A stretch of 64,000 bases of DNA from Raineyella sp. LH-20 (GCF_033110965.1 NZ_CP137003.1:248001-312000), one strand, 5' to 3'; counted from the first letter of the stretch, positions 1-8,400 are shown. Numbers and translations are program-made. Notes: a model not told the origin generated them from the letters alone.

Positions 1-1
1 G

Positions 2-577
2 ACCGCCTCGGGGCTGCTGGAGGCGAACGGACTGACCTACAACGACGTCAGGCACACCTTCCTCGGCTTCCCCGACCACGTCGCGGCGCTGCAGAACGGA
101 TCCGTCGACGCCTCACTGACCACCGAGCCGGCCGCCACCAAAGCGCTGGCCACCGGTGCGGCGGTCAAGCTGGCCGACTCGACCACGGTCTACAACAACC
201 AGCAGTTGGCGGTGCTCCTCTACAGCGGCGACTTCGGCAAGAAGCAGCACGCGGCCGCGCAGTGCTTCATGAACGCGTACGCCCATGCGGCGCGGGACTA
301 CAGCACCGCGGTGGAGCGGGGCAAGTGGGCCGGGCCGGGCGCCGACGAGGTCGCCGGGATCATCGCCAGGAACGTCAAGAGCCAGCCGGCCGCGATCAAG
401 AAGACGGTCCCGAGCTACGTCGATCCGGACGCCGCTCTGAACGTCGAGAGCCTGAAGAAGGACTACGCGTTCTTCGTCAAGCAGAAGTTGTATAAGGGCA
501 GGTCCCAGATCGATTTCGATTCGCTGGTCGACACCAGCTTCGTTGAGGCGGCCGCGAAGACCGCGAGGGGTAACTGA
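2..577 (+). CDS. ABC transporter substrate-binding protein, NitT/TauT type (3' part)
   Basis: The reading frame is open from the window edge and ends in TGA at 575-577, so only the C-terminal ~191 residues are seen. The segment QNGSVDASLTTEPAATKAL, the region where a bound ligand would make the protein available or unavailable to the permease, and the lysine-rich C-terminus fit the SsuA/TauA/THI5-like periplasmic-binding family. As the first visible gene of an importer followed by permease and ATPase, it should be the extracytoplasmic ligand receptor. The substrate cannot be read from the sequence. The downstream oxidoreductases suggest an aromatic or sulfonated carbon source, which is inference. 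The start and any lipoprotein signal lie outside the window. Confidence 0.8.
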   Translation, partial: TASGLLEANGLTYNDVRHTFLGFPDHVAALQNGSVDASLTTEPAATKALATGAAVKLADSTTVYNNQQLAVLLYSGDFGKKQHAAAQCFMNAYAHAARDYSTAVERGKWAGPGADEVAGIIARNVKSQPAAIKKTVPSYVDPDAALNVESLKKDYAFFVKQKLYKGRSQIDFDSLVDTSFVEAAAKTARGN

Positions 578-578
578 T

Positions 579-1420
579 ATGAGCACCGTCGTCGAAGAGC
601 AGCAGAGCCAGGGCCGCCGCAGCGCCGTCCGGGCCACCCAGGTCACGCACCGCAGCGGGCCGAGCAGGAACACCCTGCTGACCATCTCCATCGTCTCCTC
701 GATCGGCCTGCTGGTCGTCTGGGAGATCCTGTCCCGGACCGGGGTGTTGGACACCCGCTTCTTCCCCGCCCCGACGCTGTCTTCCGGTCGCTGTGGAACG
801 AGGCGATGAGCGGCCAGCTGTGGGGCCAGTCCCAGCACAGCCTGGCCCGGCTGGTGATCGGCTTCCTGATCGGGGCCGTGCCCGCGGTGATCATCGGCGT
901 CCTGATGGGCCTGTCGAAGTCGATCAGCGCCGCGCTGCGTCCGATCATCTCGGCGCTCTACCCGGTGCCGAAGAGCGCCGTCCTGCCGCTGTTCCTGCTG
1001 TTCTTCGGTCTGGGCGAGGACACCATCTGGTACTTCGTCGCGATGGGCGGCTTCTTCCCGGTCGTCATCAACACCTTCACCGGGGTCGCCAACGTGGCCC
1101 CGATCTACTACGACGTGGCGCACAACTTCGGCGCCAAGCGGGGCCGGGTCTTCTGGACGGTGGCCCTGCCGGGCGCGATGCCCAACATCATCACCGGCCT
1201 CGAGCTCGGCGCCGGCATGGGCCTGATCATGCTCGCGATCGCCGAGATGATGGGCGGCCAGGGCAACGGCTGGGGCTTCATGGTCTGGAACTCGTTCCAG
1301 CTGTTCAACATCGAGTCGATGTACGCCTACCTGCTGGTCTTCGCGATCGTCGGCTTCGTGCTCGCGGTCGTCGTCGGATACGTGGGTCGCAAGCTCACTC
1401 CGTGGATCACCCGTCACTGA
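579..1420 (+). pseudogene. ABC transporter permease (SsuC/TauC type), apparent frameshift near 777
   Basis: ATG at 579 follows the upstream TGA by one base. The first frame gives a cytoplasmic N-terminus, one membrane helix and RFFPAPT, then loses homology and stops at 807-809. From about 776 a second frame continues the expected sequence (AVFRSLWNEAMSGQLWGQ, then membrane helices and the EAA-type loop with ALPGAMPNIITGLELG) to 1420. Joining the frames gives about 280 residues, the usual length for this BPD_transp_1 permease. A single missing base after the ACG codon at 774-776 explains it. ATG 806-808 overlaps the premature TGA, so the second part could in principle be translated on its own, but it lacks the first helix. 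This may be a real mutation or a sequencing error. Confidence 0.75.
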
Positions 1421-1452
1421 CGCCCCCCGACCCAACGAAACGGATTGTCACC

Positions 1453-2319
1453 ATGTCCCACACCATCGCCTCGGCGAACCCGACCACCACGGCCACCGGC
1501 GACATCAAGATCAGGATCCGCGGCCTCGACAAGCGGTTCACCGTCCCGGGCGGCCACGTCGTGACCGCGTTGGAGAACTTCGACCTGGACGTCCCCACCG
1601 GCCAGTTCCTCACCATCGTCGGCCCGTCCGGCTGCGGCAAGACGACCTTCCTGCGGATGCTCGCCGGCCTGGAGACCCCGACCGCCGGCACCATCGACGT
1701 CAACGTCGGCAGCGCGGGTCGCCCCGAGAACGCCATGGTCTTCCAGGGCGACTCGATCTTCCCGTGGATGAACGTCTGGGACAACGCGGCGTACGGCCTG
1801 ACCGTACGGCGCGTGCCGAAGGCCCAGATCAAGGAGACCGTCGGGCACTACCTCGAGGCGACCGGCCTGACGAAGTTCGCCGACGCCTATCCCCACCAGC
1901 TCTCCGGCGGCATGCGCCAGCGGGTGTCGATCGCCCGGGCGTTCGCCAACGACCCGGAGATCCTGCTGATGGACGAGCCGTTCTCGGCGCTCGACGAGCA
2001 GAACAAGACGCTGCTGCAGGCCGAGCTGCTGCGGATCTGGGACGAGACCCGCAAGACGGTCGTCTTCATCACCCACTCGGTGGACGAGGCGGTCACGCTG
2101 AGCGACCGGATCATGGTGATGAGCGCCCAGCCGGGCACGGCCAAGGCCTTCATCGACGTGCCGTTCGAGCGGCCCCGCGACGTCCTGCAACTGCGCCACG
2201 AACCGCAGTACGGCGAGATCGTCTTCGACATCTGGGGCCAGCTGCGCGAAGAGGTCCGCAAGGCCAAGCAGCAGGCCGACGACCGTGCCGCGAAGAAGCG
2301 CGGGCAGCGACGCCGATGA
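1453..2319 (+). CDS. ABC transporter ATP-binding protein (SsuB/TauB type)
   Basis: This 288-residue protein has a complete ABC ATPase core: Walker A GPSGCGKTT near residue 60, Q-loop VFQGDSIFPWMNVWDN, signature LSGGMRQRVSIARAF, Walker B ILLMDEPFSALD and the switch histidine in VFITHSVDEA. The Q-loop PWMNV and the HSVDEA motif are typical of nitrate/sulfonate/taurine importers. It energises the importer formed with the two preceding genes. The ATG at 1453 is chosen because the frame upstream runs through the permease gene. Its stop overlaps the start of the next gene (ATGA), which suggests translational coupling of transport and catabolic genes. Confidence 0.9.
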   Translation: MSHTIASANPTTTATGDIKIRIRGLDKRFTVPGGHVVTALENFDLDVPTGQFLTIVGPSGCGKTTFLRMLAGLETPTAGTIDVNVGSAGRPENAMVFQGDSIFPWMNVWDNAAYGLTVRRVPKAQIKETVGHYLEATGLTKFADAYPHQLSGGMRQRVSIARAFANDPEILLMDEPFSALDEQNKTLLQAELLRIWDETRKTVVFITHSVDEAVTLSDRIMVMSAQPGTAKAFIDVPFERPRDVLQLRHEPQYGEIVFDIWGQLREEVRKAKQQADDRAAKKRGQRRR

Positions 2320-3443
2320 CCGCCCTGCATGTCCGCGCCGCCGTCAGCGACGGCGCCGGCAGCACCGTCGTCCGGGAGCTCACCCTCCCGGACACGGTGA
2401 GCCGGTTGCGGGTGGAGTCCTCCGCGGTCTGCGGCACCGACGTCATGCTCCACCAGCGCGGTCTCCGGGCGCCCGCGGTGCTCGGTCACCACACGATCGG
2501 GCGGATCGACCACCTCACCGAGGCCGACGCCGAGGCGCTGGGCCTCGAGGTCGGCACCCGGGTCGCGGTCGAGGAGTACGTCGGCTGCGGCCGCTGTGCC
2601 GAGTGCCGGGCCGGCCGCTACCGGCTGTGCCCGTCGGTCGACCTGTGGACCGGCGGCGAGCGGGTCGGGATGATCCCCGTCTCGCGCGGCTCCGGGCTGC
2701 ACGGCGGCAACGCCGAATACCTGGAGCTGTCCGCCCGACACGCCCTGCACCGCCTGCCCGACCGGCTCACCGTCGACGAGGCCGCTTGGACGCTGCCCCT
2801 GGCCAACGCGGTCGACTGGACGCTGGACGCCGGCGGTGTCGGGCCCGGGTCCACGGTGGCGATCATCGGCCCGGGCTACCACGGGCTGTCCTGCGTGGCG
2901 GCCGCCGTCGCGGCCGGCGCCGAGACGGTGGTCGCGATCGCCCGGACGTCGAGCGCGCACCGGCTCGAGCTGGCCCGCCAACTCGGCGCCGTCACCGAAC
3001 GCAACGACGACCCCGACCACGACGTGGTCGACGTCGTCCGGGAGACGTACGGTCCGCTGGATGCCGTCATCGACACCATCGGCCGGCCCGAGACGATGGC
3101 GTCCGGGCTGCGGATGCTGGGTCGCTTCGGGGTGCTGGTGATCGCCGGTCTGGCCGGCGGCGACGTGGCCCTCGATCCCACCGCGATCGTCCGCAACCTG
3201 GTGACGGTCCGGGGCGTACGCGGCCGCTCCCCGCAGGCGGTCGAACGCGCCATCGCCCTGCTCGCCGCCGGTGGCACCGGACTGGAGCGGATCCCGTCGT
3301 ACTACGTGCCGCTGGAGGGCGTCGGCGGCACCCTGCGGGACATGGCCGAGGGCCGTGCCCCGGTCACTCCTCACGTCGTGGTCGACCCGTGGCTGCGGGT
3401 CACCGATCCCATCCCCACCGAGTCCCCGAAGGAGATCCGATGA
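2316..3443 (+). CDS. Zinc-binding alcohol dehydrogenase (MDR family)
   Basis: The 375-residue protein is a medium-chain dehydrogenase. The catalytic-zinc cysteine lies in AVCGTDVMLH, the structural-zinc cysteines in CGRCAECRAGRYRLC, and the nucleotide-binding stretch in VAIIGPGYHGLSCVAAAVAAG (a GPGYHG variant of the usual GxGxxG). It would oxidise an alcohol or reduce an aldehyde with NAD(P). Both gene ends overlap their neighbours by 4 bp (ATGA at 2316-2319 and at 3440-3443), so it belongs to the transporter-reductase operon. The substrate is unknown; an aromatic or sugar-like alcohol produced from the imported compound is possible. Confidence 0.85.
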   Translation: MTALHVRAAVSDGAGSTVVRELTLPDTVSRLRVESSAVCGTDVMLHQRGLRAPAVLGHHTIGRIDHLTEADAEALGLEVGTRVAVEEYVGCGRCAECRAGRYRLCPSVDLWTGGERVGMIPVSRGSGLHGGNAEYLELSARHALHRLPDRLTVDEAAWTLPLANAVDWTLDAGGVGPGSTVAIIGPGYHGLSCVAAAVAAGAETVVAIARTSSAHRLELARQLGAVTERNDDPDHDVVDVVRETYGPLDAVIDTIGRPETMASGLRMLGRFGVLVIAGLAGGDVALDPTAIVRNLVTVRGVRGRSPQAVERAIALLAAGGTGLERIPSYYVPLEGVGGTLRDMAEGRAPVTPHVVVDPWLRVTDPIPTESPKEIR

Positions 3444-3946
3444 ACCCCCTGCGCCGTTCCTATGAAGCCCGCGTGCTGGTCGTCCCGCTCGGTCCCGGCA
3501 GCGCCCGACTGGCCGAGGACCTGGTCACCCTCGGTGTCGAGCGGGTGCAGGTGCTGACCGATCCCGATCCGGTCGCCGCGCTGACCCGGCCGCTCGGCGA
3601 GGCCGGCTGGCAGCCGCCGTCGCCGGCCGGCACCGGTCAGGTCGCCGAGGCCGCCGACATGGTGGTGCTGGTCGGCACCGATCTGGCCCAGGTGCCCGAG
3701 GACGTCGTCCGCGAGGTCTGCACCGCGGCCCGCGTCGGCGGCGACCTGATCGCCGCCGTGCTGGTGGCCCCCGAGCGCTGGCAGGAGCCGGCCGGTGCCT
3801 CCGCGATGGTCACCCTGCGCCAGGAGGTCGACATGCTGGTGTCCGTACGCAGCCCGAAGCTGCTCGCCGCTCTGCTCGACGTGTTGCGCGGCGGCGCCCG
3901 GCCGCAGGACTACCCGGAGATGACCGTCGAGGAGGTGTCGGCATGA
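3440..3946 (+). CDS. Short FtsZ/tubulin-fold-like protein of unknown function
   Basis: The 168-residue protein has no catalytic motif that I recognise. Its segment order resembles the N-terminal Rossmann-like half of FtsZ: a first strand and loop (VLVVPLGPGSARLAEDL), then GVERVQVLTDPD, similar to FtsZ GVEFIAVNTDAQ, then AADMVVLVGTDL, similar to GADMVFITAGMG, and LRQEVDMLVSVRSPKLL, similar to the FtsZ LRKEVDTLIVIPNDRLL region. The GGGTGTG phosphate loop of FtsZ is absent, so GTP binding is doubtful. The gene overlaps both neighbours by 4 bp and must be translated with the dehydrogenase and reductase. The FtsZ comparison is from memory and needs a profile search. Confidence 0.6.
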   Translation: MNPLRRSYEARVLVVPLGPGSARLAEDLVTLGVERVQVLTDPDPVAALTRPLGEAGWQPPSPAGTGQVAEAADMVVLVGTDLAQVPEDVVREVCTAARVGGDLIAAVLVAPERWQEPAGASAMVTLRQEVDMLVSVRSPKLLAALLDVLRGGARPQDYPEMTVEEVSA

Positions 3947-4899
3947 CCGGCGAGGACCAGGACTTCTTCGAGGTCACCGTCAGCAAGGCGACGCTGGAGG
4001 CCGAGGGCGTCATCTCGCTGGAGATGGTCCCGGACCGTGGCCTGCTGCCGGCGTACGAACCGGGCTCGCACCTCGACATCGAGCTGCCGTCCGGCCTGGT
4101 CCGGCAGTACAGCCTGTGCAGCCCGCCGTCGGACCTCAGCTTCTACCGGATCGCGGTGCTGCTGGAGCCCGAGGGCCGCGGCGGCTCCCAGGAGATCCAC
4201 GAGACCGCGCTGGTCGGCAAGCGGGTGCGGATCCGCGGCCCGCGCAACCACTTCCCGCTGGAGCCGTCGCCGCGCTACCTGTTCATCGCCGGCGGCATCG
4301 GCATCACCCCGATGCTGGCGATGGTGATCCGCGCCGAGCGGGAGAAGTCGCCGTACGAACTGGTGTATTTCGGCCGGCGCCTGGAGAGCTTGGCCTTCCG
4401 CAAGAAGTTGGCCACCGGACCGCACGTCAAGGTGCTGGTGACCGGGGACACCGGGCGCCCCGACCTCGCCGGCATCATCAACGGCGTCACCGACGACACG
4501 CTCATCTACGCCTGTGGACCGATCGAGATGCTCAAGGACGTCGAGGACTTCTGCGAGCAGGCCGGGCGGACCCCCCAGCTGCGGACCGAACGGTTCACCT
4601 CCGACGGCGAAGCGGCCGCCGAGGCGGCCAGCGGCGACTCCTTCGAGGTGGTGCTGCAGCGCTCCGGCGCGGTGCTGACCGTCGGGCCCGACCAGGGGCT
4701 GCTCGAGGTCATCCGGGATCACTGCGAGGTGATGACCTCCTGCGAGGACGGCTACTGCGGCACCTGCGAGACCACCGTGCTGGAGGGCGTCCCGGAGCAC
4801 CACGACACCATCCTCAACGAGAAGGAGCGCGCCGCGGGCAGGACGATGATGGTCTGCGTGGGCCGCTCGAAGACACCGCGGCTGGTCCTCGATCTCTGA
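3943..4899 (+). CDS. Phthalate-dioxygenase-reductase-like flavoprotein (FMN, NAD, 2Fe-2S)
   Basis: The 318-residue protein has three domains in class IA reductase order. The flavin-binding barrel carries RQYSLCSPP near residue 55. The NAD-binding domain contains GGIGITPMLAMV near 120 and YACGPIEML near 190. The C-terminal plant-type ferredoxin has cysteines in CEDGYCGTC plus a later Cys in MMVCVGRS. Such proteins pass electrons from NADH to a Rieske oxygenase for ring hydroxylation or O-demethylation, as VanB does. No oxygenase is visible in the window; it may lie upstream. It is the last gene of the operon and is followed by tandem palindromic repeats. Confidence 0.88.
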   Translation: MTGEDQDFFEVTVSKATLEAEGVISLEMVPDRGLLPAYEPGSHLDIELPSGLVRQYSLCSPPSDLSFYRIAVLLEPEGRGGSQEIHETALVGKRVRIRGPRNHFPLEPSPRYLFIAGGIGITPMLAMVIRAEREKSPYELVYFGRRLESLAFRKKLATGPHVKVLVTGDTGRPDLAGIINGVTDDTLIYACGPIEMLKDVEDFCEQAGRTPQLRTERFTSDGEAAAEAASGDSFEVVLQRSGAVLTVGPDQGLLEVIRDHCEVMTSCEDGYCGTCETTVLEGVPEHHDTILNEKERAAGRTMMVCVGRSKTPRLVLDL

Positions 4900-4985
4900 G
4901 TCGTACGGTCCCCTGGGGCGTACGACTCCCTGAGGCGCACGACTCACGGGGACGTGCGGCCCCCTGACACGTTCAGCCCTCCGGG

Positions 4986-5114
4986 ACGTACGACTCCCCG
5001 GGACGTGCGGGCCCACTGACACGTACGGCTCCCCGGGACGTACGGGCCCACTGACACGTACGACTCCCCGGGACGTACGGGCCCACTGACACGTACGACT
5101 CCCCGGGACGTACG
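4986..5114. repeat. 35-bp tandem repeat with palindromic cores, about 3.7 copies
   Basis: Units start at 4986, 5021, 5056 and 5091. They differ at one or two bases, and the fourth breaks off at 5114. Each unit contains CGTACG and the self-complementary CCCCGGG, so transcripts from either side can fold. More degenerate versions fill 4900-4985. The array lies exactly between two convergent genes and may serve as a bidirectional terminator. A related core recurs at 24156-24197. Confidence 0.85.
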
Positions 5115-5153
5115 CCCCGCGCGGAGTCCCTGGTCGGACGGCGCCGGTCCCGG

Positions 5154-5957
5154 TCAGCCGTCGACGGCCTGTCCGGCGAGGTCCTCCTCGATCGCTCGCA
5201 CCGCAGCGAGCAGATCCGGAAGGACCTCGTCGTGCAATTGCTGCACCGTCGTCCGGGTGACGTGAGTGGAGACGTTGACGGCCGCCACGGCGCGACCGTC
5301 CGGACCATGGACGGCGACGGCGATCGAGCGCAACGCCGGATCGAGCTCCTGGTCGGTGACGGAGTAGCCGTCCTCCCGCGCCCGGCGGACCACCCTGGCG
5401 ACATCCTCGGGGGTGGTCACCGTCGCCGCGGTCCCCGGCGCCGCGACCAGCGGCTCGCCCTGCAGCCGGGCCAGGTAGTCCTGCAGCTCAGCGTCCGACA
5501 GATCGGCCAGCAGCACCCGCCCGCTCGACATCGAATACGCCGGGAACCGGCTGCCGACGGCGATGTTGACGTTCATCAGCCGCGGGCCCTTGACCCGGTC
5601 GACGTAGACGACGCTGTCCCGGTCGAGCACGGTCAACGAGCAGGTGTCCCGGACCCGTTCGGCGAGGTCGGACAGGTGCGGATGGGCGATCCGCGGCAGC
5701 GCGAGCACCTCGAGGTAGGTGTCGCCGAGTTCCATGATCCGCGGGCGCAGCCAGAACGTCGGGCCGTCGCTCGACACGTAGCCGACCCCCTCCAGCGTCA
5801 GCAGCAGCCGCCGGGCGGTGGCGCGGGTGGTGTCGGCGAGCCGGGCGATCTCGGCCAGCGACAGCGGCCGGTCGGCGCGGGCGAGGATCCCGATCACCTC
5901 GAGGCCGCGCAGCAGGGAGGCGACGGTGTCGTCTGCTCGTTGGCCGCTCGCTGGCAT
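5154..5957 (-). CDS. IclR-family transcriptional regulator
   Basis: The 267-residue protein starts at ATG 5957 (MPASGQRADDTVASLLRGLEVI). The open frame extends further upstream, but that part runs into repeats and has no family similarity. An N-terminal winged helix (SLAEIARLADTTRATARRLL) is followed by the IclR effector domain (LTVLDRDSVVYVDRV, MNVNIAVGSRFPAYSMSSGRVLLA). It resembles the PcaR/PcaU group that controls aromatic-acid catabolism. It converges on the reductase operon rather than diverging from it, so its operator is not the intergenic repeat. The target is likely, but not shown, to be the neighbouring catabolic operon. Confidence 0.88.
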   Translation of the reverse strand: MPASGQRADDTVASLLRGLEVIGILARADRPLSLAEIARLADTTRATARRLLLTLEGVGYVSSDGPTFWLRPRIMELGDTYLEVLALPRIAHPHLSDLAERVRDTCSLTVLDRDSVVYVDRVKGPRLMNVNIAVGSRFPAYSMSSGRVLLADLSDAELQDYLARLQGEPLVAAPGTAATVTTPEDVARVVRRAREDGYSVTDQELDPALRSIAVAVHGPDGRAVAAVNVSTHVTRTTVQQLHDEVLPDLLAAVRAIEEDLAGQAVDG

Positions 5958-6501
5958 GTCGTGAACCCTATCCGGTGCAGTGGCCCGCCGACATCGAACG
6001 GCCCGATCCCCGGGCCTGGGCGGCTGTGCCCGGGTGGGCTGATTCGCCCCGGGGTTCCTCGCCGCCGCGCCTTCAACAGCCTTCGCCACCGCAACGCGCG
6101 AGTTGCAGTCAGCCGCCGCGCTTTCAGTCAACTGCGGCGCTTTCAGTCAACTGCCGCGCTTTCAGTCAACTGCCGCGCTTTCAGTCAACTGCGGCCTGCC
6201 GGCGGGCCGCGGATCGCTGAAACAGCGGCGGCTGGCAGAAGGAGCATCCGCATCCGCAGCGGAGTGGCGACGAGGTCCTGCAGGCCGACCCGGATCAAGC
6301 GGCGGAGGACCTGGTCGTATGACCGGTCGGGATCGGCGAGCAGTTCAGTGGTCAGGGCACCGACTGAGGTCATCGTGGGCATCCTTCGAGGCTCCTTGGC
6401 CATTAGCCCGAAACCACGGTGACCCGTCTCGCGAGCCTGACACTCAAGGACGCGCCCACGGGCCACCGCAGGATTCACACCATGCCAAGGGCCTCATCCG
6501 G
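5958..6501. other. Intergenic spacer upstream of the IclR gene, repeat-bearing and without a supported gene
   Basis: The stretch up to the palindromic element at 6502 holds only frames without Shine-Dalgarno sequences or family resemblance, and the 19-bp tandem repeat listed separately. A 97-codon minus-strand frame (6185-6478) has a helical segment faintly reminiscent of a transposase N-terminus, but not enough to call. The IclR promoter must lie within the first part of this spacer; I could not assign it. Confidence 0.5.
6119..6194. repeat. 19-bp tandem repeat, four copies
   Basis: The unit CGCTTTCAGTCAACTGCGG begins at 6119, 6138, 6157 and 6176. Only the penultimate base varies (G or C). 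Nineteen is not a multiple of three, so the array is unlikely to be coding. It lies about 160 bp upstream of the IclR start. Confidence 0.9.
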
Positions 6502-6604
6502 CACAAACGCTCGGCTCTTCACCTCGCCCACGCGTTCGTGCTGAATGACAGGCACATGTGCGCGGGCGAAACGCAGAGGTCATCGAATGTGTCTGAGCCG
6601 GTGC
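6502..6604 (+). repeat. 103-bp imperfect palindromic element, copy A
   Basis: The element begins CACAAACGCTCGGCTCTTCA and ends TGTGTCTGAGCCGGTGC. It matches the reverse complement of 18717-18819 over its whole length with scattered substitutions. In copy B the two arms (AGCTCTTCACCTCGCCC and GGGCGAGGTGTAGAGCT) form a long stem around a TGCTGAATGAC centre. In copy A one arm has drifted. It has no coding capacity. It resembles a REP/MITE-like small dispersed element. Confidence 0.75.
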
Positions 6605-6732
6605 AGCGGGAGGCACCGCGCCGAGCCACCCGTGCCACCGTCGGGTCCCGGTCGCGGCGCAGGGTGCGGTTCCTCACGCGTGTTCCGCCGGGAGACCCTG
6701 CACAACCGACGCACGTGATGATCGCCACACCC

Positions 6733-6761
6733 TTGTTGAACATGACTGTACGAGTTACTGT
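6733..6761 (+). promoter_or_regulatory. Candidate sigma-70-type promoter for the MFS gene
   Basis: TTGTTG at 6733-6738 and TACTGT at 6756-6761 are separated by 17 bp and lie 40 bp upstream of the MFS start. The spacing is ideal and both hexamers match well for a high-GC genome. Not tested. Confidence 0.4.
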
Positions 6762-6801
6762 GGAGACCTGACCAGACGTCGTCGAGTCGAGGACGACCGG
6801 G

Positions 6802-8400
6802 ATGAACGAGCCACAGATCCCACCAGACCGTGTCGCCGAGGTGACCCCCACCTCCCCGGCCTCCACGTCCGCCCCGCCCACTGCTTCCAGCGCGGACTCG
6901 ATCCCGGCTTCGGACCCGATCCCGGACTCGGCCTCGGCCGCAACCCCGCCCGCGACCCCGACCATGGCCCCGCCCCGGACCCCGCCCCCGGCCCGGACCC
7001 CGATCCCGGTCTCCGCGGCGCCCGCAGCCCCCGCGTCCGCGCCGCCGCGGGCCGGGTTCCGGACCTTCCTCCATGTCCTCGCCAACACGGCGGTGGCCAA
7101 TGTCACCACGAGCTTCCTGTGGTTCGGCCTGACGTTCTGGATCTACGCCGAGACCCGCAACGTGATCGCGACCGGGGTGATCGGTGCGGCGTACCTGCTG
7201 TTCATCTCCCTGTTCAGCATGTTCTTCGGCACCGTGGTCGACCGGTTCCGCAAGAAGACCGTGATGGTGTCGGCGACCCTCGCCGCACTGGCGGTCTTCG
7301 GTCTCGATGCCGGGTTCTTCTTCGCGGTCGGCGCGGAGCGGATCGTCGATCTGAGGTTGCCGTGGTTCTGGGTCTTCGCCGTCGTGATGCTGGCGGGCTC
7401 GGTGGTGGAGCAACTGCGCACCATCGCACTGGCGACGACCGTCACCCTGCTGGTGCCCGAGGACCGCCACGCCAACGCGAACGGGCTGGTCGGGTCGGTC
7501 CAGGGCGTGACGATGGTGGTCACCAGCGTGTTCAGCGGCCTGTCCGTCGGGTTCCTGGGGATGGGCTGGACGCTCCTCATCGGCCTTGCCGCGATCGCCC
7601 TCACGCTGCTCCACCTCGCACCGCTGCCGATCCCCGAGGCGCGTCCCGCAGCGGCGACCTCCTCCTCTGCATGGGTGGACCTGCGCGGTGGCTGGCTCGC
7701 GGTCCGGGCCGTCCGGGGGCTGTTCGCCCTGGTGCTGTTCACCACGGTCAACAACCTGTTCAGCGGCGTCGCGGGTGCGGTGATGGACCCGTACGGCATC
7801 GACCGGTTCGGCGTCCAGGGGTGGGGGATCTGGTTCGCGGTGGCCTCCACCGGCTTCATCGGCGGCGGCGCGCTCGTCGCGGCGGTCGGGCTCGGGAAGA
7901 ACCCGGTCCGCACCATGCTGCTGGCCGCCGGCGCGCTCGGGGCCGCCGGGGCGCTGTCCACGTTCCGCGAGTGGGGATGGCTCTACGTCCTGGGACTGTG
8001 GCTGTTCATGGCTCTGGTGCCCGCGGCCGAGGCCGCCGAACAGACGGTGATCCAACGTCTGGTGCCGTACGAGAAGCAGGGTCGGGTGTTCGGGTTCGCG
8101 ATGACCTTCGAAATGGCCGTCGCCCCGGTGATGAGCCTGCTGACCGCTCCGCTCGCGCAGTGGTGGATCATCCCGGCGCTGCGCACCGACGCCGGACGAC
8201 GGCAGTGGCAGTGGCTGCTCGGTGCCGGGGACGACCGCGGCATCGCGCTCATCCTGCTGGTCGCCGGCCTCGGCTGCGTCCTGCTCGCCCTGGGCTCGAT
8301 GCTCACCCCGCAGTACCGGGCACTGTCCGCGAGCTTCCGGGCGGCCCCCGACCCGCCCGGTCAGACCGCCCGGCGGCGGAGTGTCGGTGCCGCGGATTAG
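6802..8400 (+). CDS. Major facilitator superfamily transporter with a proline-rich N-terminus
   Basis: The 532-residue protein has about twelve hydrophobic segments after residue 88. The loop GTVVDRFRKKTVMV, between helices 2 and 3, is the MFS motif-A region, and the profile resembles the drug-efflux-like DHA3/MFS_3 group. The first 88 residues are low-complexity Pro/Ala/Ser/Thr and predicted cytoplasmic, which is unusual; they might instead reflect a start placed too far upstream, the next methionine being near residue 57 (TMAPPRTPP). The substrate is unknown. It is followed by a cupin gene 37 bp downstream, probably a separate transcript. Confidence 0.8.
   Translation: MNEPQIPPDRVAEVTPTSPASTSAPPTASSADSIPASDPIPDSASAATPPATPTMAPPRTPPPARTPIPVSAAPAAPASAPPRAGFRTFLHVLANTAVANVTTSFLWFGLTFWIYAETRNVIATGVIGAAYLLFISLFSMFFGTVVDRFRKKTVMVSATLAALAVFGLDAGFFFAVGAERIVDLRLPWFWVFAVVMLAGSVVEQLRTIALATTVTLLVPEDRHANANGLVGSVQGVTMVVTSVFSGLSVGFLGMGWTLLIGLAAIALTLLHLAPLPIPEARPAAATSSSAWVDLRGGWLAVRAVRGLFALVLFTTVNNLFSGVAGAVMDPYGIDRFGVQGWGIWFAVASTGFIGGGALVAAVGLGKNPVRTMLLAAGALGAAGALSTFREWGWLYVLGLWLFMALVPAAEAAEQTVIQRLVPYEKQGRVFGFAMTFEMAVAPVMSLLTAPLAQWWIIPALRTDAGRRQWQWLLGAGDDRGIALILLVAGLGCVLLALGSMLTPQYRALSASFRAAPDPPGQTARRRSVGAAD

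Noticed and set aside
806-1420. Second half of the permease as a separate coupled gene
   Set aside because: The joined frames give the expected family sequence and length, so one frameshifted gene is simpler.
6185-6478. 97-codon minus-strand frame with a helical segment like a transposase N-terminus
   Set aside because: The resemblance is a short helix only. No DDE motif, inverted repeats or target duplication is present, and the frame runs into the 19-bp repeat.
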